In this document: one piece after another, positions 1-11,590 of the stretch
Position numbering within the stretch: position 1 is the stretch's first letter
How the letters are laid out: each line of letters opens with the position of its first letter
From: Sabellastarte sp. h YS-2021
Taxonomy: Eukaryota; Annelida; Polychaeta; Sabellida; Sabellidae
Assembly: GCA_964017235.1 (NCBI GenBank)
Contig: OZ024931.1
Span: 102,008,221-102,072,220 of the forward strand
DNA length: 64,000 nucleotides
Reading direction: 5' to 3'
Position numbers and translations under genes: made by a program
The notes under the pieces: generated by a model
Databases searched by the model: none
Told to the model about the DNA's origin: nothing
Seen by the model: the letters and a program-made list of their open reading frames with translations, nothing else

Positions 1-148
1 TTGCTTGCCGTTGGTCGGCAGTTTACAGTACAGAACCCTAGCGAACTATATGTACTGGTTTCCTCTGCCCTTCCAACTACCCGTCGTGATATGACCTGTA
101 CAGTGTTGAAAGCGACGTAAAACCCCAAATAAACAAATCAATGATATC
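1..148 (+). repeat. tRNA-derived SINE, 5'-truncated
   Basis: The body and 3' end match three other copies here (12783-12965, 14690-14909, 19600-19757). The shared landmarks are a CGGCAGTTTACAGTACAGAACC block, a CTACCCGTCGTGATATGACC block and a 3' end reading AAGCGACGTAAAACC followed by an AAATAAA-rich tail. The tRNA-like head lies outside the window. I cannot assign a named SINE family. Confidence 0.75.
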
Positions 149-199
149 AAAACTTTTGAAAAAAATCCAGGCATATAAATAGACCAGACCAGTTACTAT

Positions 200-535
200 G
201 TGTGGTAATAGAATTCTTTTTGAGGGTGAGCCTCGATAGAGCTTGTGCTTCTAGAGATCACTTTTTTTTGTCTCCAGACTTTTATGAATTGTGGCACAGC
301 GTGATGAGTATTTGTCTGCTCACTGAAGTTAAGCAGCGATGGGCTATGTTAGGACTTGGATGGGTGACCGTCTGAGTCCTAGACCAGCTGTGGGATGTGT
401 CTGAGTTGGAATTTCTTTGTGTAACCAGATTTTCGTAAATTCTAGTGGATTACTCATGCCTCTGATGGCTTTGTGCTCACGCTGGGGGCCCCAACACCTT
501 TTGGTCTTGTTTTTTCTTGTTTCAACAATACAGTC
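200..535 (+). repeat. 5S-rRNA-derived SINE or 5S pseudogene
   Basis: Positions about 318-395 align with the middle and 3' half of animal 5S rRNA. The A-box-like TGAAGTTAAGCAGC, a GATGGGCTATGTTAG stretch and the C-box-like CTTGGATGGGTGACCGTCTG are in the correct order and spacing for the internal 5S promoter. The region before 318 is only weakly 5S-like, and the sequence runs on into unrelated T-rich sequence. This makes a 5S-headed SINE (SINE3 type) more likely than a functional 5S gene. Confidence 0.6.
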
Positions 536-665
536 CTAGGAATTATACCATCCCAACCCCTCAAATCTGAGGGAGGGCTTATCTGCTCCCCCACTCCAAG
601 TGTTTATGTTATCTGAGGACCATGTAATTAATAGCCTATCATCTGCATGTGTCTTGTGGTTGTAA
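531..665 (+). repeat. Interspersed repeat shared with 12085-12215
   Basis: This stretch recurs in reverse orientation at 12085-12215. Both contain an AATTATACCATCC block, CCTCAAATCTGAGGGA (itself a short palindrome) and CTGCTCCCCC. The ORFs that cover both copies are a by-product of the repeat, not genes. It directly follows the 5S-like element and could be its tail. Confidence 0.5.
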
Positions 666-1371
666 ATGACTACTCTCTCATTTAAAATGTGCTGCCAGTA
701 CTGGAAGAAAGCAAGTATACTTATCAAACCCAAACCACATTTGGTTGTTGAATATATGCTTGTAAAAAGAAGCATGTATACTGTTTATATCTTTTTCATT
801 CATTAGAATGTAATGAAAGAGTTGTATTTTATTGGTACACACATTTATTATCTCCACCAAGGAGGTATTGTTTTCTTGACTGTTTGTCTGTTTGTCAGCA
901 GGATTACACAAATACTACTACTTGGATCTTTCTTTAAAATGTCATAAGCTGGGTCACGGTATTAACTTATTAAAATTTAATTTACTTATTAAATTTGCAT
1001 TTTTATTGCATTAATACATCCTATCCAATGGACAGTTGCTGAATAACTATCGCTTGGCAGGTGCTTAAGTCACTAGAGACTTAAGTGAACTCATAAATGA
1101 TAAGAAAAATTTCCTCCGGCCTACGTTGACCTATAGAGTCAGGAAACCTGTAGGCCTATGGCCGGTTAACACTACTTGGTTGTTGGGCCTATACCGACCT
1201 TTCCCCCCTTTTTTACAAACCTGTCCTGAGATTAGGGAAGAGAGGAATGAGTTCAATCCCAGAAGGCAAATAAACCTCCTGAAGGAAGCACGTCAGGTTT
1301 TTAAAAAATTTTTGTAAGCTTCACAAACTATTTACACTATGTACACATATACAAATCTCCTCAATATAAGG
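666..1371. other. No gene recognised
   Basis: No coding signal that I can support. Positions 854-872 carry a hairpin-like ATCTCCACCAAGGAGGT motif of the kind seen at the ends of some dispersed invertebrate repeats. A 63-codon open frame at 1126-1317 resembles nothing I know and has no homologous context. Confidence 0.4.
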
Positions 1372-1871
1372 TAGGGATGGGTCGGTATGAAAAATATGTA
1401 CATCGTGAGGTCGCCAATGCAAAATCATACTGATTCTGGGATTCTGCGTTTTAGAACACCCAAAACAAACATCGACGTTTCCTCTTCACGACATCACAAT
1501 AAAAGTGACCAAATGCACGAAATGCGAGATAAAAGTTTATGATTTCTTCAGATTTCTTGTTTGTTCCCAATATTTTAAATTTTTCTTCAGTTATATAAGC
1601 TGACAAGCGAAACTGAGGTTATAAATTGTAACCAAATCATGGCAGTTCAACTCAACGTAATTGCTATTAGATACTGTGTAAAGTCTACAAATGCATGAAA
1701 TGGGGGGAGAAAAGCTTAAAATTTCTTCAGATTTTGAGTATGTTTCTAATATTTTAACTCTTCCTTCCATTATATGTGCTGACAGGTGAAGTGGCAGTTG
1801 TAAAATCTCATCACAGTATTTCAGTAAAATGCTCTCAATACTGAGATACCGGACCTACCAACCCATCCCTA
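1372..1871. mobile_element. hAT-like MITE, about 500 bp
   Basis: The ends are inverted repeats: TAGGGATGGGTCGGTAT at the left, and the reverse complement of TTAGGGATGGGTTGG at the right, followed inward by a second GGTCCGGTAT block. The flanks read ATATAAGG (1364-1371) and ATATAAAG (1872-1879), a 7 of 8 match to an 8 bp target duplication as expected for hAT elements. No transposase is inside, so it is non-autonomous. A ~140 bp segment around an AAATGCATGAAATG motif appears twice (1505-1630 and 1675-1800). Confidence 0.6.
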
Positions 1872-1884
1872 ATATAAAGGCTAT

Positions 1885-2690
1885 TTGTGTATCTGCTGAG
1901 CAGCCACTACTGGGCCAAAGTGAAAAAGCCCTGAATCAGTCTAAGCCACATTCTTCAAATAGAACTGTGTGAAAGTGTTATGTGACTTCTAGTGGCAGAC
2001 TGATAAGATTTGCTCTAGGGAGACTCCCTACTGGAAGGCCTTAGAAGCAGCAAAGGCCCTGGCATCATGGGCTTTAACCTGATTTAAGGTGAGGGCCTCC
2101 TGATCAGAGAGCTAATAACGGAGGATCACAGTCTGTTTGAACCATGAGGAGACAGTGGCAGGTGAGATGACCTTGTGAAAGCCTTTCTTAAAGGATACAA
2201 AGGCCAATTCCTTGTTCTGTCTGAGGTCCTGTCCAAATAGTAGGGCAATGCTCTGACCGGACGAAGGGACCTATCAGACTTGAGGGACTTATCCAGAATT
2301 GGGGCCAGGACTGGTATAACCACTGGGGCCACACTGTCTGGACCCTCCTTGGGCAGCCGGTTCTTGGAAAGAAAGCTTGGAGCTGGGTACAAAGACACCT
2401 TTGCCCAGTCTGACTGGTGTCTGATGTTCTTATTTAAGTTGTTTTGCCAAGCATAGATCTCATTCCTGTGTTTGCCCGACACCAGGGCCAAGAGGAAAAC
2501 AGTCTTAATGGTCAAATGCTTCAAAGAGGCCTCTCTAATCAGTTCAAATGGAGCCTTTGTCAGCTGGTGCAACACTTATTGACGAATTTCCCAGTTGGTC
2601 AGCAATGTCTGACCTGTACCCATCAATTGTACTTGGCTGTAACTTCCTGTCCTGGAATAGGTACAAATGGAAGTCAGTTATTGATTTCAC
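1885..2690 (-). pseudogene. DIRS-type tyrosine recombinase, broken
   Basis: Read on the minus strand, this is the tyrosine recombinase (integrase-like) domain of a DIRS retroelement, which integrates circular cDNA without a DDE integrase. The N-terminal helical part (TIDGYRSDIADQLGNSS) lies at about 2680-2585. The core (ASLKHLTIKTVFLLALVSGK) runs through 2575-2126. The C-terminal part follows with the H-x-x-R motif (VKAHDARAFAASKAF) and the nucleophile region (SHNTFTQFYLKNVA), down to GPVVAAQQI at about 1890. Frameshifts occur near 2580 and 2180. Stop codons replace conserved residues near 2025, 1990 and 1950, two of them tryptophans. It lies directly downstream of the gag-like pseudogene at 2687-3326. 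The reverse transcriptase/RNase H expected in a complete element is absent. It cannot encode an active enzyme. Confidence 0.85.
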
Positions 2691-3326
2691 AGGGGGTACC
2701 CTGAAGTCCACCTGATTATTGAGGCACCACTTTGTAAAAATGGTCCACTTTGCCTCACTGGCTGGAAAACAGGCTCTGGCTGGTTTAAAGACTTAGATAA
2801 CAGCATTGCCTCGAATCTGCCAAAATGTTCATACCATTTCTGATCCAATGCCTCCAGCTTACTGTCTGTTGAGGGTTTTGCAACCCTAGCCAGTGAAACA
2901 TGCTTTTTCACAGCCTTGCCCTTGTCGATGGAATCAGTCTTCTTGTCTTTTGCATTTCTGTTGCTCGACTCTTCTGAACTCTGTGTCTTCTTGGCTTTCA
3001 CACCAGGGGTACTACTCGCCTTTTCTGAGTTCAAATTTTGTCTTTTGCTACCCCCAGCACTGAAACTAAAGATGGATCCACAAGGGTGCTATTCGGATCT
3101 TCTTGGATGGTATTGTTATCGTGTTTCTCTTTTTTTTCTGATAAGAAGGTTTAGCCAAATGTGATTTCTGTTCCGGGGTTAGGATGTTGCAATATTGACA
3201 GACTTCATTCTTTACACAGGTGTCAGTGCCTTTTCCTTTGTCTCTGCAATGGGTACAGTGCACTTGGGAATCGAACCTCACCATTGAATGTCGACAAAGA
3301 CCCCATTTCTCCCCAGATGAAGCCAT
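2687..3326 (-). pseudogene. DIRS-type ORF1 (gag-like), broken
   Basis: The reading starts at an ATG at 3326 (MASSGEKWGLCRHSMVRFDS). It continues through Cys/His-rich spacing (HCTHCRDKGKG, CVKNEVCQYCNIL) typical of the zinc-knuckle-like N-terminus of DIRS ORF1 proteins. After a break near 3060 a second frame gives a Lys/Ser-rich low-complexity stretch (3034-2860) and then a C-terminal segment ending at the recombinase pseudogene. In living elements this protein packages the RNA. At least one frameshift or stop separates the two halves. The assignment rests on the motif pattern and on being next to a clear DIRS recombinase on the same strand. Confidence 0.65.
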
Positions 3327-3659
3327 AATGGTGTATAAGTGTCTGTAAACAGTTAGTAGTAAGATAGACTGCAAATAAAGTAGCAATACAACAATAATCT
3401 TCACTTTGAAAACTTTTACAAAAATCCATCTGCACAGTGCATGCGCCAAATGAAAATGATGCTATGATGTCAAACTATCAAGACAGGAAGGAAGTGCGAT
3501 GCGCCACCTAGCGAATGCACAGTGGGCCCGGCCAGCCAGTGGAAACACAGGACAAATTTTTCTTTCATTTGGCGGTCTGATCTGAGCCGATCGGATAAGC
3601 AATTGTCCATTGGAGAGGATGTATTAATGCAATAAAATATAACATTTAAAGAATTTTGT

Positions 3660-4035
3660 TTAAATATGTTGTTCACCCATTTTTCAGTCAGCTATAACAT
3701 AGTCAAATTGCAGACATGGAGCTCATTGCATAACTGAGCAATAGCTACTCTGATTTTCTCACCGTTGAGTAAATCACTTGTAACTTGAAAACCATTGCAT
3801 TGAAAGTATTTTGTTCAAATATATTATTCACCTACTTTTGGGTTAGCTGTAACAGAGTAAAATTGAAGAGCTGTAGTGCATTGCATAGCTGAGCAATAAC
3901 TACTTTCAGGTTCTCACTGTTGAGTAAATGTACTAAATGACTTGTAACTTGAAAACTATTGCATTTAAAATATTTTGTTTAAATATATTATTTACCTACT
4001 TTTGGGTCAGCTGATATTACATGCCATGGCAGAGG
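3660..4035 (+). repeat. Diverged 155 bp satellite monomers, about 2.4 copies
   Basis: Monomers have the signature TCAGCTATAACATAGT, GCTGAGCAATAGCTACT, CTTGAAAACTATTGCAT in order, at a ~155 bp period. They match the large array at 49310-55545 but are more diverged. The block lies head-to-head with the minus-strand monomers of 4640-5130. Confidence 0.7.
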
Positions 4036-4532
4036 TTTGTGTTCTCTGAGTGCTCTTATTTACATTACTAGATGCTAGTGACAATTGGACCAACATTGCT
4101 ATATTTGTGTAGAACGTGATACATTCATATGAGCACAAAGTAACTTTAGTTGTAGGACAAAAAGTTTTCATAGTCATAAATTAATCTTCCTGACTAGATA
4201 TATTCAAATTTGCATCCTAAGATCTATGGATACTTCCAAAAAACAAATCAGTAAAGAAAATATCACATCCTTAAACACTGCACCAATTAGTCTATTCCTG
4301 AAATTAAAAATTGACCCAAACATTTGTACTACTTTGTTTAATCAAGCTTCAAAAAACTTGCATGGTTGCACAAAAATCAAGTAAAACTAGACAAAAGGTT
4401 TTTGTACACAAAAACTAAGCGTCCCTACAGCTTAGAAGTTTTATATAAAATACTAAAGGACCAATGTGAAGAGGTAAATGTTATTGATGAAGAGAAATTC
4501 TTCTGAAAGGATTATGTTAGGGCCACAAGAGC

Positions 4533-5572
4533 GACCTTAAAACCAAACAAGCAATCAGTGCCTGTGAAGGGGGTCTGTATCAGCTGACTGTGTTTTGAGT
4601 TGCAAAGTAGAAGTGAAAGCATAAAAGGACACAAAAGTTGCTCTGTTATGCAATGAGCTACGGGTCTGCAAATTTAACTATCTTATAGCTGCCCAAAAGT
4701 AGGTGCATAACATATTTAAATAAAAATCCGTAAATGAAATAGTTTTCAAGTTACAAGTGATTTACTTAACAGTGACAACCTAAAAATACCTATTGCTCAG
4801 CTATGCAATGAGATACAGTTCTGTAGATTCACTATGCTATGGCTGACCCTAAAGTAGCTGAATAACAAATTAAAAAAAATCTAAATGTAATAGTTTTCAA
4901 GTTAAAACCGATTTACTCAACAGTGAGAACCTGAAAGTAGCTATTGCTCAGCTCAGTTTTTCAATTCACAAGCGATTTTACTCATCATGAAAGCTACTGA
5001 AAAGTCAGGAAGTAGCTCTTACTCACCTATTTGAAATGGTTCCCCAGCTACTCAACATGTTGTAGCTATGGATAAAGTAGCTGAATAACATACTTTAGCA
5101 AAATGCTCTAAATGCAATACCTTGTAAGTTATAAGTTATTTAGTGCATGATTTTATGAATTTTAATGCATTAAAACTTATTTAAAAATTCATTAAAATTA
5201 TTTAAAATTTATTAAAAAATATTTAAGAAAGATCTAGGCCTGATAGCCACACAAGGGAATGTAGCTGCAGCCTAGTACATATATCCTATATAAGTTAAGA
5301 GATAAATCCCTTCCATAGTCAATGAGAAAAACTGTAATAAAGTGTTAAAATTTTCGCCCTTTGGGTGCGGGTACTTCACTTCTAACGGCTATGGGGAACA
5401 GGTGAACAGACAGATCTGAATGCCTTGAACAATTTATCATCCTCGACAGACAAGGTATGTTTTAAATGTAACAGCATGCCTCTGGGCCGTGTACTTTTGG
5501 AGAAGTTCTTCACGAGGATGTGGATGTGTACCGGACAATGCAGAGTGATACTTGTCAGTCAGCTGACAGAAA
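4533..5572 (-). mobile_element. Helitron-like element with internal satellite, short copy
   Basis: Read on the minus strand this has the same plan as 48898-57222 and 59677-62876. It starts with CAGCTGACTGACAAG near 5572, then the CACTCTGC..AGGATGA..AAATTGTTCAAGGCAT domain, then an AT-rich linker, about three 155 bp monomers (5130-4640), and a 3' end with a GTCAGCTGA motif and an imperfect hairpin near 4560. At ~1.04 kb it is the shortest of three copies. Divergence suggests it is the oldest. Confidence 0.65.
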
Positions 5573-5984
5573 CCAAGAAAGCATAATATTTTTGCATTAT
5601 TGATCATCATAACTGCTCAGATGGGGCACGTAAAAACTAATAATAAGATTTCATTAACTCAATCATGGGTAAAACCTGTGTATGTACACTGCATGACTGA
5701 AGTACTGGAAATTGAAGAATGTGACTTCATCAGTAGACTTACAAATTCAATTGTTTTTTTTATTTAAAATTATATTTGACTTGATTTTGCTTTGTAACAT
5801 AATTTTCACCACATTGGTTAAGTCCCATCATGATTGGCATTTTTTGGATGGAGTGAAGCAGTGCAGGATAATAGATCAAGGACACATCTGTGGCCAGATG
5901 CAAGATGTATCCACCAGAAAAGGACAACTATCATGGTTTTCAAGAAAAACAGCATTTTTCAAAAAAGCGAGTTGTAAGCACTTT
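5573..5984. other. No gene recognised
   Basis: AT-rich sequence with no supported coding signal. The last ~40 bases (about 5960-5998) hold the GAGTTGTAAGCACTTTTAAG piece of the 147 bp monomer family, fused to the gag fragment that follows. Confidence 0.4.
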
Positions 5985-6485
5985 TAAGTTTGGGTTCATG
6001 TCAACTGCTTCATTTAGATTCACTAAATTCTCTCTAAACATCTGTGCTCTTATAGCCTTGTCTTTCATCCCCAGAACCATTCGGTCTCTCAACAAACTGT
6101 CAGTCATTGCTTCAAAGTTGCAAGACTTTGAAAGTTGTCTGAGTCTGTAAACCCAGTGATCCACATTTTCATTGGGTCCTTTATCACACGAGTAGAACAT
6201 GTACTGTTTGTAAATCTCATTTTGGGTTGGTTTGAAATAACTTTCTAGTGCCTTTATGCACTTTGCTGGATCTTTGCAATCTTCATCTGTTATCTCAAGA
6301 TTTTTTTAAGATTCTAAAACAATCTCTACCCATAACAGATCTTAAAGTTGCAACCGTTACATTCTTTGATTTCTCCCTTAGACCAGTGGCAACTTCGTAA
6401 TCTTTCCATTCATCCTTGAAAAATGCCCAATTACTAAGTAAGTCACCTTTCACCTCCATTGGAGCTGGAACAGGGATATTAAAAA
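5985..6485 (-). pseudogene. Ty3/gypsy-type gag fragment
   Basis: On the minus strand the translation shows a retrotransposon gag core: MEVKGDLLSNWAFFKDEWKD near 6460-6400, then TVATLRSVMGRDCFRIL, then after a frameshift in an A-run near 6305 ALESYFKPTQNEIYKQYMFY, the YRLRQLSKSCNF block, and LLRDRMVLGMKDKAIRAQMF. This order matches the Retrotrans_gag domain of invertebrate gypsy elements. Only the gag core is left. No protease, reverse transcriptase, integrase or LTR is seen nearby. The downstream end is cut by a join to a satellite monomer fragment at about 5990. Confidence 0.75.
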
Positions 6486-6839
6486 GCCTTTCTGAATATT
6501 TTGATTGTGCTGTGTACTATATCCTGTTGTCACTATTTGTATCCTATTATGAGATATATTCCTCTATAATAGTCACACACCTGACACCATGTTTATAGTT
6601 CTGATGTATATATTATATTTTCAAGAACAACAACTAAAGAGAGATAAATAAACGATATCTCTCTCTATTTTATTGTATAATCACAGACACACATATATAA
6701 AGGCCCATGTATATGGTTTTGTTCACAAGATTTAAGTACTGCTGTTTACCTTTATAAAAGGATCTTAGAATTCAAGAGGACTGATACATTTAACATCTGG
6801 ATTTTATATTCCACTTTACAACTATCTTAGCCTTTCCCA
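6486..6839. other. No gene recognised
   Basis: AT-rich sequence without a supported feature. Positions 6825-6900 contain a 47 bp direct duplication around CCTTTCCCAAAGTCTCTATT. Confidence 0.4.
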
Positions 6840-7330
6840 AAGTCTCTATTTATAACCGTATACCTCTAAGCCTTTCCCAAAGTCTCTATTTATAACTGTA
6901 TACCTCCACACAGGGCCCAAGGTCAAATCTAACCACATCAGAAGATTCCTAGCTTATGGTGTCCCATAGGTTGGTTTCATATTGCAAACCCTAGGACCAC
7001 TAATAGGTGAGCTGAAAGCACTTTTAAATTTGCCCATCCTTGTTTAACCTTAAACGAGAAACCCAAGTCAAATCTGAACACATCAGAAGATTCCCAGCCC
7101 ATGATTTCCAACAAGTAGGTTTAACATTGCAAAACTCTAGGACCAATAATAAGCGAGTTATAAGCACTGTTAACTTTTGCTATCCTTGTTTGACCTTGAA
7201 GGAAGGGCCCAATGTCAAATCTGACCACATCAGAAGATTCCTAGCCCATGATTTCCTATAAGTTGGTTTCACATTGGAAGCTGTAGGACCAATAATAAGG
7301 GAGATATAAGCACTTTTCATAACTGAAAAG
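6840..7330 (+). repeat. 147 bp monomer family, about 3 diverged copies
   Basis: The monomers contain GAAGATTCCTAGCCCATGAT, TAGGACCAATAATAA and AGTTATAAGCACTTTTAA in order, at a period of roughly 140-150 bp. They match the array at 10135-11590. The short open frames over them are translations of the repeat and should not be called genes. Confidence 0.75.
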
Positions 7331-9150
7331 AAACACCTGTGGCGGCCATCTTGTTTTTAAAAAAGAGGCCAAAAATATTCCTACTCAAGATTTTGTAATG
7401 ATGAAGATATCCTGCGAATTTGAGATCAATACCTATAATACCCTTTGCTCTAAATGGCCAACAAAACTCCTTCTTGAAAGTTGAAAAACTTTCAAAATGA
7501 GGCCAAAAATATTCCCAGGCAAAATTTTATGGTTATGAATATATCCTACAAATTTGAGAAGTCTACGGGGCAGCGGTGTACTCATATGTAATCCATAGCA
7601 TCCATCGGATATGTGTCGGGTGTATAAAAAACCAGGCCACTGCCGCAGCGGTTATCTCCCGCCTTAGAATCAGTAATAGTGGAAAACTAAAAGAGATATA
7701 AGGCCTTTGTAGTAAGATAACCCCACTTGACATTGAAGAAGGGGTTAAACTTTCCTAGCCATATATATATTGTGCATATTTGATGAACCTAGCTGCAATA
7801 TTTCAAATTTTAGAGCATCTTAATGATTTTTAAATAATTAGCTATGGTGGCCATTTTCTTTTTCAAAATAAGGGCAAAATTTTTCTCAAGCAAAACATTT
7901 GAAGGCCAGGACTTTTGATGGTCTGTCTTTATATTCTAAAGCAATAGCACCAATAATAAGAGTGAAATAAGGACATTTTAGTGTGACAATCCCATTTAAC
8001 ATTGAAGCAGGGGTCAAAAGACAAATTCAACACCTGAAAAAGATTCCCAGGCCATGACTTCCAACAAGTTGTTTCACATTCTGAACCTCTAGGAGCAATA
8101 TCAGGGGAGATATAGGGCCATTTTAATAGAATAACCCCGTTTGACATTAAACATGTGATATGGCATCCACTTTCCTTTTAGGACTAGGTCAAAAGTACTA
8201 TCAGGCTAGCTTTTGTAGCCATATATCTTTTGTGCAAATATGATGAAGCTAGCTGGAATATTTCGAGATTTAGAACAACTTTATGATTTTTAAATAATTT
8301 GCTATGGTGGCCATTTTGTTTTTCAAAATAAGGCCAAAATTTTGCAGAGACAGGTTTTCGCAGCCATAAACATTCCCTGCAAATTTGATGAAGATATCTT
8401 TATAAATTAATGAGATGTTAAGGTTCATGTTAAAACCTGACAAACGGACGCACGGACGGATGCACAAATAGACACATGTATGGAAGGTGTTTACAATCTC
8501 TCGACCACAACCTATGCTTTTCATGGTCTGTGTTTACAATATGAAGCCATAGCATCAATAATAAGGGAGAAATAAGGACGTTTTAATATGACAACCTCAT
8601 TTAACCTTGAAGTAGGGGTCAAAGGTCAAATTCAACACCTGGAAAAGATTCCCAGGCCATGACTTCCTACAAGTTGCTTTCACATTCTGAACCTCTAGGA
8701 GCAATATTTGAGGAGATATAAGGCCTTTTTAATAGGAAATAGGATAACCCCGTTTGACATTAAACATGTGATATGGCAGACATTTTGTTTTTTGAACTAG
8801 GCTAAAATTACTATCAGGCTAGCTTTTCTAGCCATATAGCTTTTGTGCAAATTTGATGAAGCTAGCTGGAATATTTCAAGATTTAGAGCACCTATACGAT
8901 TTTCAAACAATTAGCTATGACGGCCATTTTGTTTTTCAAAATGAGGCTAAAATTTTTCAGAGACAGGTTTTTATAGCCATAAACATTCCCTGCAAATTTA
9001 GTGAAGATATCTTCATAAATGAATGAGATATTAAGGTTTATGCAAAAACGTGACGAACGGATGGACACACGGACGGATGGACGCACGCATGTACGGAAGA
9101 CGTTTTATAATCTCCCGACCATGGCCTTTGGCCACAGGAGGGAGATAAAA
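7331..9150. repeat. Tandem duplication of a ~605 bp compound repeat
   Basis: Positions about 7918-8520 and 8523-9110 are two copies of one unit. Each begins with an ATGGTCTGT..TT block, contains AGATTCCCAGGCCATGACTT, then GCTAGCTGGAATATTTC, then a GGACGGATG-type GC-rich tail. A third, partial and more diverged copy is at 7340-7915. The unit contains a diverged monomer of the 147 bp family, so these repeats share ancestry. The last ~60 bases before 9150 can form a hairpin around CCATGGCCTTTGGCCACAGG. Confidence 0.7.
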
Positions 9151-10134
9151 AATTATCTGAAAGCTGTTATGTGTAGATAATGTCAGTAATACATTAATAC
9201 ATGATATTATTTGTACAATGTACTGTGGCATATTACAGGAAATAAAATGAATATGATGCAATGTAAATCATCATAGGGACTTGTTAAATATTATTTGTAT
9301 TCATCTTGGGCACATCGATCACCAATATTCCATCAGACAATACAACAAACGGGTCTGATATTAAAAAGGTGATTAAAATGGTGATTTCAACTGAAAAAAT
9401 CTGTGCACCTGAACAAGGCTACATGGTTTTTTCATCCTTGAAGTATACAACAGTGTCTTTTCTCCAAATTCTCATTTAGTAAGTGTGGTGAGGAAAAGGT
9501 TGGAACTACTATTAAGGTGGCATGGATCTGTATATTTTTACAAATATAATTTGGACAAATATTTGAATAGATGCAGTACATCAGGCATTTACAACCATAA
9601 CAACTTACTGTCCTAAAATATATCATTAGAACATTATTCAGTGATGATTCACTTCAAAATTTGGTAAACTGAGTAAAGTTTCTGTTTGTTGGATTAATGA
9701 AGGGGGAGGTAGGGGGCCTGGGTTTTATCCTTCCACCAAGAGTTTAGGACCATAAAAAATAATCCATGTGCTTTAGTGGAAGCTTTTTCTTGCATAAAAA
9801 TAGAGTCATTGTTAACCAAAGATTATAAAGTCCTTTTTACAAATATAAAAGGAAGAGAACAAAGTAATATATAGTGTTGTTGTACTGTGTAGGAAAAAAA
9901 TCTATGTAACTTCAGTAAAAAGCAAGAGGCTGTAAACCAAATATACTTGTCAGAGATATGAAGGCCAACTGCGAAACATTTGAAAAACACAAATGAAAAA
10001 CAATTTTCATGTGATTGTAAGATGTGTTAGAATAACATGTGTATTTTGTCTTTAGTCATTTACACAGAAGCTATGACTTGTCAGATCTGAATTTATGACA
10101 CAACTTATGTGTAGGTAAATACTTATAATAGGAG
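9151..10134. other. No gene recognised
   Basis: About 1 kb of AT-rich sequence. I find no coding, RNA or repeat signal that I can support in either strand. Confidence 0.4.
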
Positions 10135-11590
10135 TATTCATTTCAGGAAAGCCAAAAGATTTCCTAATAGGTTGATTTCACACACCAAACCTCTAGGACC
10201 AATACTAAGTGAGTTATAAGCACTTTTAAGTGTGGCTATCCTCGCTTGACCTTGAAAGAGGGGCCCAAGGTGAAATCTGACCACATCAAAACATTCCCAC
10301 CCCAGGATTTTCTATACTTTGGTTTACCATCCCAAACCTCTAGGACCAATAATAAGCGAGTTATAAGCACTTTTAACTTTGGCTATCCCCATTTGACCTT
10401 GAAGGAGGGGCCCAAGGTCAAATCCAACCACACCAGAAGATTCCCAGCCCGTGATTTCCTATACGTTGGTTTACCATCCCAAACCTCTAGGACCAATAAT
10501 AAGCAAGTTATAAGCACTTTCAAGTTTGGATATTCTCGCTTGACCTTGAAGGAGGGTCCTAAGGTCAAATCCGACCACACCAGAAGATTCCCAGTCCATG
10601 ATTTCCTATAGGTTGGTTACCATCCCAAATCTGTAGGACCAATAATAAGCAAGTTATAAGCACTTTTAAGTTTGGCTAGCCTTGTTTGACCTTGAAGGAG
10701 GGGCCCAAGGTCAAATCCGACCACACCAGAAGATTCCCAGCCCGTGATTTCCTATACGTTGGTTTACCATCCCAAACCTCTAGGACCAATAATAAGCAAG
10801 TTATAAGCACTTTCAAGTTTGGATATTCTCGCTTGACCTTGAAGGAGGGTCCCAAGGTCAAATCCGACCACACCAGAAGATTCCCAGTCCATGATTTCCT
10901 ATAGGTTGGTTACCATCCCAAATCTGTAGGACCAATAATAAGCAAGTTATAAGCACTTTTAAGTTTGGCTAGCCTTGTTTGACCTTGAAGGAGGGGCCCA
11001 AGGTCAAATCCAACCACACCAGAAGATTCCCAGCCCGTGATTTCCTATACGTTGGTTTACCATCCCAAACCTCTAGGACCAATAATAAGCAAGTTATAAG
11101 CACTTTCAAGTTTGGATATTCTTGCTTGACCTTGAAGGAGGGTCCCAAGGTCAAATCCGACCACACCAGAAGATTCCCAGTCCATGATTTCCTATAGCTT
11201 GGTTACCATCCCAAATCTGTAGGACCAATAATAAGCAAGTTATAAGCACTTTTAAGTTTGGCTAGCCTTGTTTGACCTTGAAGGACGTGCCCAAGGTCAA
11301 TTCTTAAGTTTGCCTATCCTCGTTTGACCTTGAAGGAGGGGCCCAAGGTCAAATCTGACCACACCAAAAGATTCCCTGCCCATGATTTCCTATAGGTTGG
11401 TTTGCCATCCCAAACCTGTAAGACCAATAATAAGCGAGTTATAAGCACTTTTAAGTTTGGCTATCCTCGTTTGACCTTAAAGGAGGGGCCCAAAGTCAAA
11501 TCCGTCTACACCAAAAGATTCCCTGCCCATGATTTCCTATAGGTTGATTTACCATCCCATACCCCTAGGACCAATAATAAGTGAGTTGAA
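10135..11590 (+). repeat. Tandem array of 147 bp monomers with a 293 bp dimer period
   Basis: About ten monomers carry TTGACCTTGAAGGAGG, CAAGGTCAAATC, AGAAGATTCCCAG and ATAATAAGC in order. Between 10540 and 11270 the repeat is a dimer. A-type (CCCGTGATTTCCTATACG) and B-type (GTCCATGATTTCCTATAG) monomers alternate, and the same landmark recurs at exactly 293 bp (for example 10686 and 10979). Dimers are almost identical while the flanking monomers differ, so the dimer amplified recently. Antisense and sense ORFs of 65-121 codons across the array are repeat shadows. Confidence 0.9.

Noticed and set aside
1126-1317. 63-codon ORF with an Arg/Pro-rich end as a gene
   Set aside because: No homology that I can recognise, no splice or promoter context, and this length is expected by chance.
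10246-11197. A small repeated protein family (72-121 codons) on both strands
   Set aside because: Frames exist in both strands of the same tandem monomers and stop in the same places, so they are shadows of a satellite whose length is nearly a multiple of three.
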